Assembly: GCA_950022655.1 (NCBI GenBank)
Contig: OX465579.1
Location: forward strand, 41,581,950 to 41,645,949
DNA: 64,000 nt
Origin: Alentia gelatinosa
Lineage: Eukaryota; Annelida; Polychaeta; Phyllodocida; Polynoidae
Direction of reading: 5' to 3'
The translations under genes were made by a program, and so were the position numbers. Below are positions 59,321 to 64,000 of the stretch, piece after piece (position 1 is the first letter of the stretch; the number at the start of each line of letters is the position of its first letter). The notes beneath the pieces were generated by a model. It saw only the letters and a list, made by a program, of their open reading frames with translations, did not search any database and was not told where the DNA came from.

Positions 59321-62300
59321 GAGTGAAGTTTAGATTTTATTTAACCCCTATCTCTGACAACATGTTATCTCTTGATAACATTTGTGACATCATCCCCCAT
59401 TGAGTATTTTTTACAATACTTCTTGCGCGTTGAGTAAAAATTCCAATGTTAGGTCTATAGGGGAAAATACCAGGAGTTGGATATGTTCATATACTGTACG
59501 ACAATTTATATAAGACACATCTCGCTCTGACGAAAATTATGAGAACCTCCCAGTTTCCCATTATTATATGATTCATGGTAGGGCTATCAGAATGGAGGCG
59601 AAACACGACACTCCTGTACAGCGTACGTAAACTGATCACCCAAGATAGGAACATACATACGACGAATACTCTCGAGCATATTATTGTTCTAAGACACGGT
59701 ATATTATGACATTGCCATTAGAGAGACATATGCATTCGTGTCCAATTGATTAAAGAATTATGTCATTCTATATAGATACTAAGTACCGGTTGCTGAGCAG
59801 ATATAAATGTTATATAACCAGCAGCAGGGCAGAATAGTAGGCGGGCGGCGAATACACGTGTATTGATCACTGGGAATTCCCACAGCGGGCGAGGAAGGAC
59901 AATTATAGGAAGGGTGTCTGATCCTTTAATGCATACACGAGAAGCGTTTTACAAATGCCCTTTCTTTACGCCGGCCACCCCAGTCTAGATAACGTGATTA
60001 CATATCTAAGATCGGCGCCAGTCTGAGGTAAATACTGACTTCATTATCCACTCTGTGGGAGGCATGTAATCCACTGCAATTTCTCTTTGCTCGATCTCTC
60101 CATGCCGTATTCTATGACAGGCAGGCATAGATTTGCCCGATATTCACAACATTAATGGTCTCTATCTATGACAATGAGACTACTAGTGTACACTGGAAGC
60201 GTATACTTGTAAAACTTTGAATCTCAATGCAGTTGTATTGGTAATGTCTCTCCTGCCTTTTAAGGAATATTTAGTCGTTCCATAAGCGTTTTTATATGTA
60301 GTTTCACATATCGGTAGGCCAGCTGCGTTCTTTTAAGCCCCACGTAAGACCTACCAAGCAAATATGGCTGGTGTCTTGAAATACCTAAACCATAAACAAC
60401 AGATTTTCTAAAATAATCCATTACGAGTTACTTAAAGCGACTATAAATGTGCTCAAAGACAGCATTTCGTTTTTAATTGATGTTAAAGCTTTTTATCATG
60501 CATGAAAACTGTTACCTAAGTATTCTGTTTACATTAACCTAACATCACAAATACATGTCAATAGTATCAGGCCCATTTATATTAAATGTTATTTGATAAT
60601 TTCATTAATTATCTTACATATTAACGTATTGTGTATACATGTGTGCCATCATTGATAAGCATGAGTTCAATTTCCATGTTTTGAAAGCTTTTGATAAGTT
60701 TGTTCTGTGACCGAGGATGTCAAAGGAACAATTATAGTCAGTAACAAAGGGTCGCCTGACCTACAAGGCAGGCATTTTTATGACGTTTCTTCTAAAAGAA
60801 AGAGTCCTGTAGCGTTGACAGGCTCATTGATATGAAGGCGCTTTATAACGCCATAATATTACCCTTGGAGTTGTTACAAGATACAATCCCCTCAGCCCAA
60901 AGTCATTATTACATTTAGTTAAGGTACCTATCTACAATATGACATCTTCAATTTATTTCAATTCAGAACTACAGACTAAAAACCATTCCATTGATTTCCA
61001 CTAAGGTTTAATTACCACCACAGTGATTTATTGCCACTACGTAAATGTATATCATTAGATTCATTCCGTACTGTGAATAGTTAGAAAAACACGATACTCC
61101 AGCACTATAAATTGTACTGCCTGGAACCAAGTGAAAGCCCATGAAGTTGGTCCCGGAGGTAATTATAGCAGTGCGTTCCTGTGACCTCAAACCTCGGCGG
61201 GGTCATCCGAACAACAGGCACCACATTTACCTGCAGGCACACGTAGCCCCCTGGCGGTGGGATGGGGAACTATAGAGGACGCTGCGGCCCGCGACGCAAA
61301 CATGGCGCCCACTAATGACAGTAACGGCCAGCTTGTCTTTCACACGATTAGCAGGCTTCGCGGATCACAGCCATTCCCGCGTGATAGGTTGGATAGCCCC
61401 CGGCTAGAAAAGGCCAGGGTGTTTCTTCCTAAACGTGGCCTTCAGAGGTTCTTGAGAAAAGGTGTCATTTGATCTTTGCATCTTTCCATTTCTTCCTGCC
61501 TAAAGTGGAGTGTAATCTTTCTAACCCACAGCTTATTTCATTACAAGCCGCGGCCCGGAATTACTGGGCACACACAATTGACGTAAGGGGATCGCTAGAA
61601 CCACAGTTTCAAATCATATGATGTATGCCGAATAGAGATAAACAAAGACACCACGCATGAATACACGCTTTAATAGAACTAGAGATACTTAACTTCACCG
61701 GAACATCAACCATTAGTAAATTGGGTAAGCTATCAGGAAAATATAAATTAAGTTGATTTTATTGTGGAAAATACCATTTTATTATAATCTCTAGCTCCAT
61801 AGTGATGCATCCACGGAACCCTCTCCGTAATACTTATTCTTCCCAAATCCCCCACTCCGACAGCAAGAAATAGCATGCAAAACGCCATGGAAGATTCTGT
61901 TCTGCGGTTGTAGAATATTCCGGACATCGATAACTAAGAGGGGTCAGAATTTAAGGTGAACATTTCAGTAGTTGCTAAGATATAAGGACATTGAATGTAT
62001 CAACTTCTCTCTTCAGATCAGTGTGGGTATCCGTGCTGGTTTTAACGGTGAAAACATTCGCATGGTCATCTCTATTGAATGCCTTAGTGGACCTCGGCGA
62101 GTGTGATTAACTGAAAACGACCCTCATTTATTTCCTGTACGTCGGTGTTGACCGGGTCAGCGGAACGTGGAGTCTAATTTACGACCTGAAGGAATGACAT
62201 GCTGGAACCCCGTCATGCCAGACAACAGCCTGCGTCGGTATGCATGGCTCGTTTGGCTGCGTCTCGCCAGGTGGCGGAGCATGCGCACTGCTATCACGAT

Positions 62301-64000
62301 GCCACACGCTGGTAATCCCAGAACCACAATTAGCATAACAAGGCAGTTGGGTCAGTGGGTCACCATTGTGAAAATGGTTGGTTTGGGAACGGCAATGTAT
62401 TTCACTCTGGCGGTGAAAACGCCAGTTAGCTCTTGAACAAGGGATCAAGTCCACATTGTGAATCATTCATAAAGGTTGAAAGGTGTGTGAACAATCTTCT
62501 CGGGCGACATTCTAATTTTTGGTGATGGCTAAGGGATGTGACCCCATTCCTATCGGACAGGGTAAAGTTTATATTTCATATGGCATTGGACAGTTAGCAG
62601 TCACAATATATAAGTGTGAGTCCGCATGGCACATGGCTTCTTAGCATTGCCTTCGATTTGGGTTCAATTCCATATACTACTTAGGAGTAATTGTACATCA
62701 GAAAGTTGGCATGCTACTAATTCATGTTATTGCAACTACGTGCGAAATGTACAGTTATAAAATCCTGCCTATATGAATATCTGACTTGCTGGCTCAATCA
62801 AGGGTGACCCAGACTCTTGTGTCCACAACCATGGCTGAAGATTTGAGACCCAATTAGACGAGACACATGCACCACTAAGTCAGCTTATGGTTTCCATCTC
62901 ATTCCTTACGTACCCGGTCTTAGAGTAGTAATGAACAGTGGCCGTCAGAGGATTAGTTCATCCCTTGGTGGTTGGGGTTGGGAGTTAAAAGCACGCAACC
63001 TACATCCCCGCATCCTCTTGCGATACACTGCCTCTCGCGAAGAATTGAGTCCCGCTAGAGGGAACGATTTGATGGAAATCGCCGGAATAACTACAGTAAC
63101 CCAATACTGTCCCCATAGCAACAGCAACATCGCTGTTATTGGGGTTTTTATGGGTTCATTTATCACTGGAGGTGAATTTATTGTTTCATTCCCAAATGGT
63201 AATCTAGTCACTCTTACATTTTCTTTTAGGGACATGTAATTGTAAATGTGTGGTCATACACAAAGACGATTCGCAATAATGATAAAAATGATGAATAATT
63301 ACGGGAAATGGAAGTTGTTTTGGCACAATATGTCACCGATTTGAATATTGTCCCAAGTGTACCACTAAAAGGTAACGGTAGAACTCCAAACGATGTCAGT
63401 TTTGTTGTCAATACTCTCGGGAGAACCGGTTTCTATGGAAACATCTAATCAACAATTCATGCCCTGTCCTCATTCCAACTGGTCATAACCATTGCTTCAT
63501 CGTAATTAATAGATATAAAAAATGACTGAGTTAAAATTCAACTCAATCAATACCCTGTCTTACCTGGCTGGCAGTGATATCAGACAAAGGGAACGAGGAG
63601 AATTCATAATAAGTGACCTCTTCAAACAAAATGATAGTTCATCTCACTTTATGTTATGGGTATCAATATCATCAACAGACTTAATTCCTTCTTTATTTCA
63701 CATACCGGGGATAAACATATTACCTCTTGAAATAACACAGGGTAATCGTTTAGTAAATACCTCATTACTCACTGCAGACTAATCAATTTTTTTTTATTTG
63801 ATTTCTTTGTTGTAAGATACGCTTTGAAGAAGACGTGTGTTTCTACTGTTGCCTTGATATTGCTATTAATGATGCAACTACCATACTTCTATTATACATA
63901 TCCATTATTTTCATTTGTCTTATCCAGAGGAGTTATTATCTGTATTTATGCTTTCGGTATCTGTGGATGAGGTCTCAAGTAACCTAGTATTTTCAAGATA
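59321..64000. other. Intergenic, no gene seen
   Basis: A small frame opening ATGGCGCCC at 61302 in a GC-rich setting ends at a possible donor (AAAAG then GTGTCA at about 61460). It could be a first exon but has no recognizable content. At 62940-63240 both strands are open for about 100 codons without similarity. Otherwise AT-rich and featureless. Confidence 0.35.

Noticed and set aside
61302..61470. Possible first coding exon with ATGGCGCCC start and GT donor
   Set aside because: No recognizable protein content and no following exon; kept only as a note in the intergenic entry.

Overview
This is a eukaryotic nuclear window of 64 kb. It is AT-rich and gene-poor, with spliced coding sequence and many decayed transposable elements. 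The only host gene I can build with confidence is a four-exon tetraspan gene of the LHFPL family on the + strand (50246-54325). Its C-terminal tail and cysteine pattern point to LHFPL2. The mix of Harbinger, non-LTR retrotransposon and Penelope-like remnants with a single compact metazoan gene suggests a marine invertebrate, perhaps a lophotrochozoan. That placement is inference, since nothing in the window fixes the species.

Layout. From 1 to 12.1 kb there is a mosaic of minisatellites, foldback repeats, a GC-rich repeat block, a tRNA-derived SINE head, a decayed PIF/Harbinger transposase (8258-9487) and a minus-strand gag-like retroelement relic (10890-11801). From 12.6 to 15.05 kb lies an array rich in the motif TCACGTCCG and its complement, with a three-copy tandem repeat of about 350-370 bp. 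From 15.5 to 19.3 kb there is a decayed non-LTR retrotransposon (endonuclease plus reverse transcriptase). It is split by a 994-bp DNA transposon (16554-17547) with 28-bp terminal inverted repeats and a 4-bp target duplication; taking the element out restores the retrotransposon frame. From 19.4 to 25.2 kb there are several small foldback elements, a hammerhead-ribozyme-like core (19815-19844), a second retrotransposon 3' fragment, and a Harbinger-type MITE with TTA target duplications. From 25.2 to 50 kb the sequence is mostly low-copy intergenic DNA, interrupted by a 540-bp tandem duplication, two long AT tracts, a Penelope-like end, a second TTA-flanked MITE, a strong 145-nt hairpin and a 1.1-kb terminal-repeat element. 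LHFPL2 follows, with foldback repeats in its last intron. From 54.3 kb to the end I see no further gene, only a few palindromic repeats.

The single host gene has no visible partner here. The DNA transposons, retroelements and MITEs carry no coordinated host pathway. All the element coding relics have stops, frameshifts or lost catalytic residues, so none looks autonomous. Most other open frames are uninformative chance frames in GC-rich, homopolymer or AT-repeat sequence.
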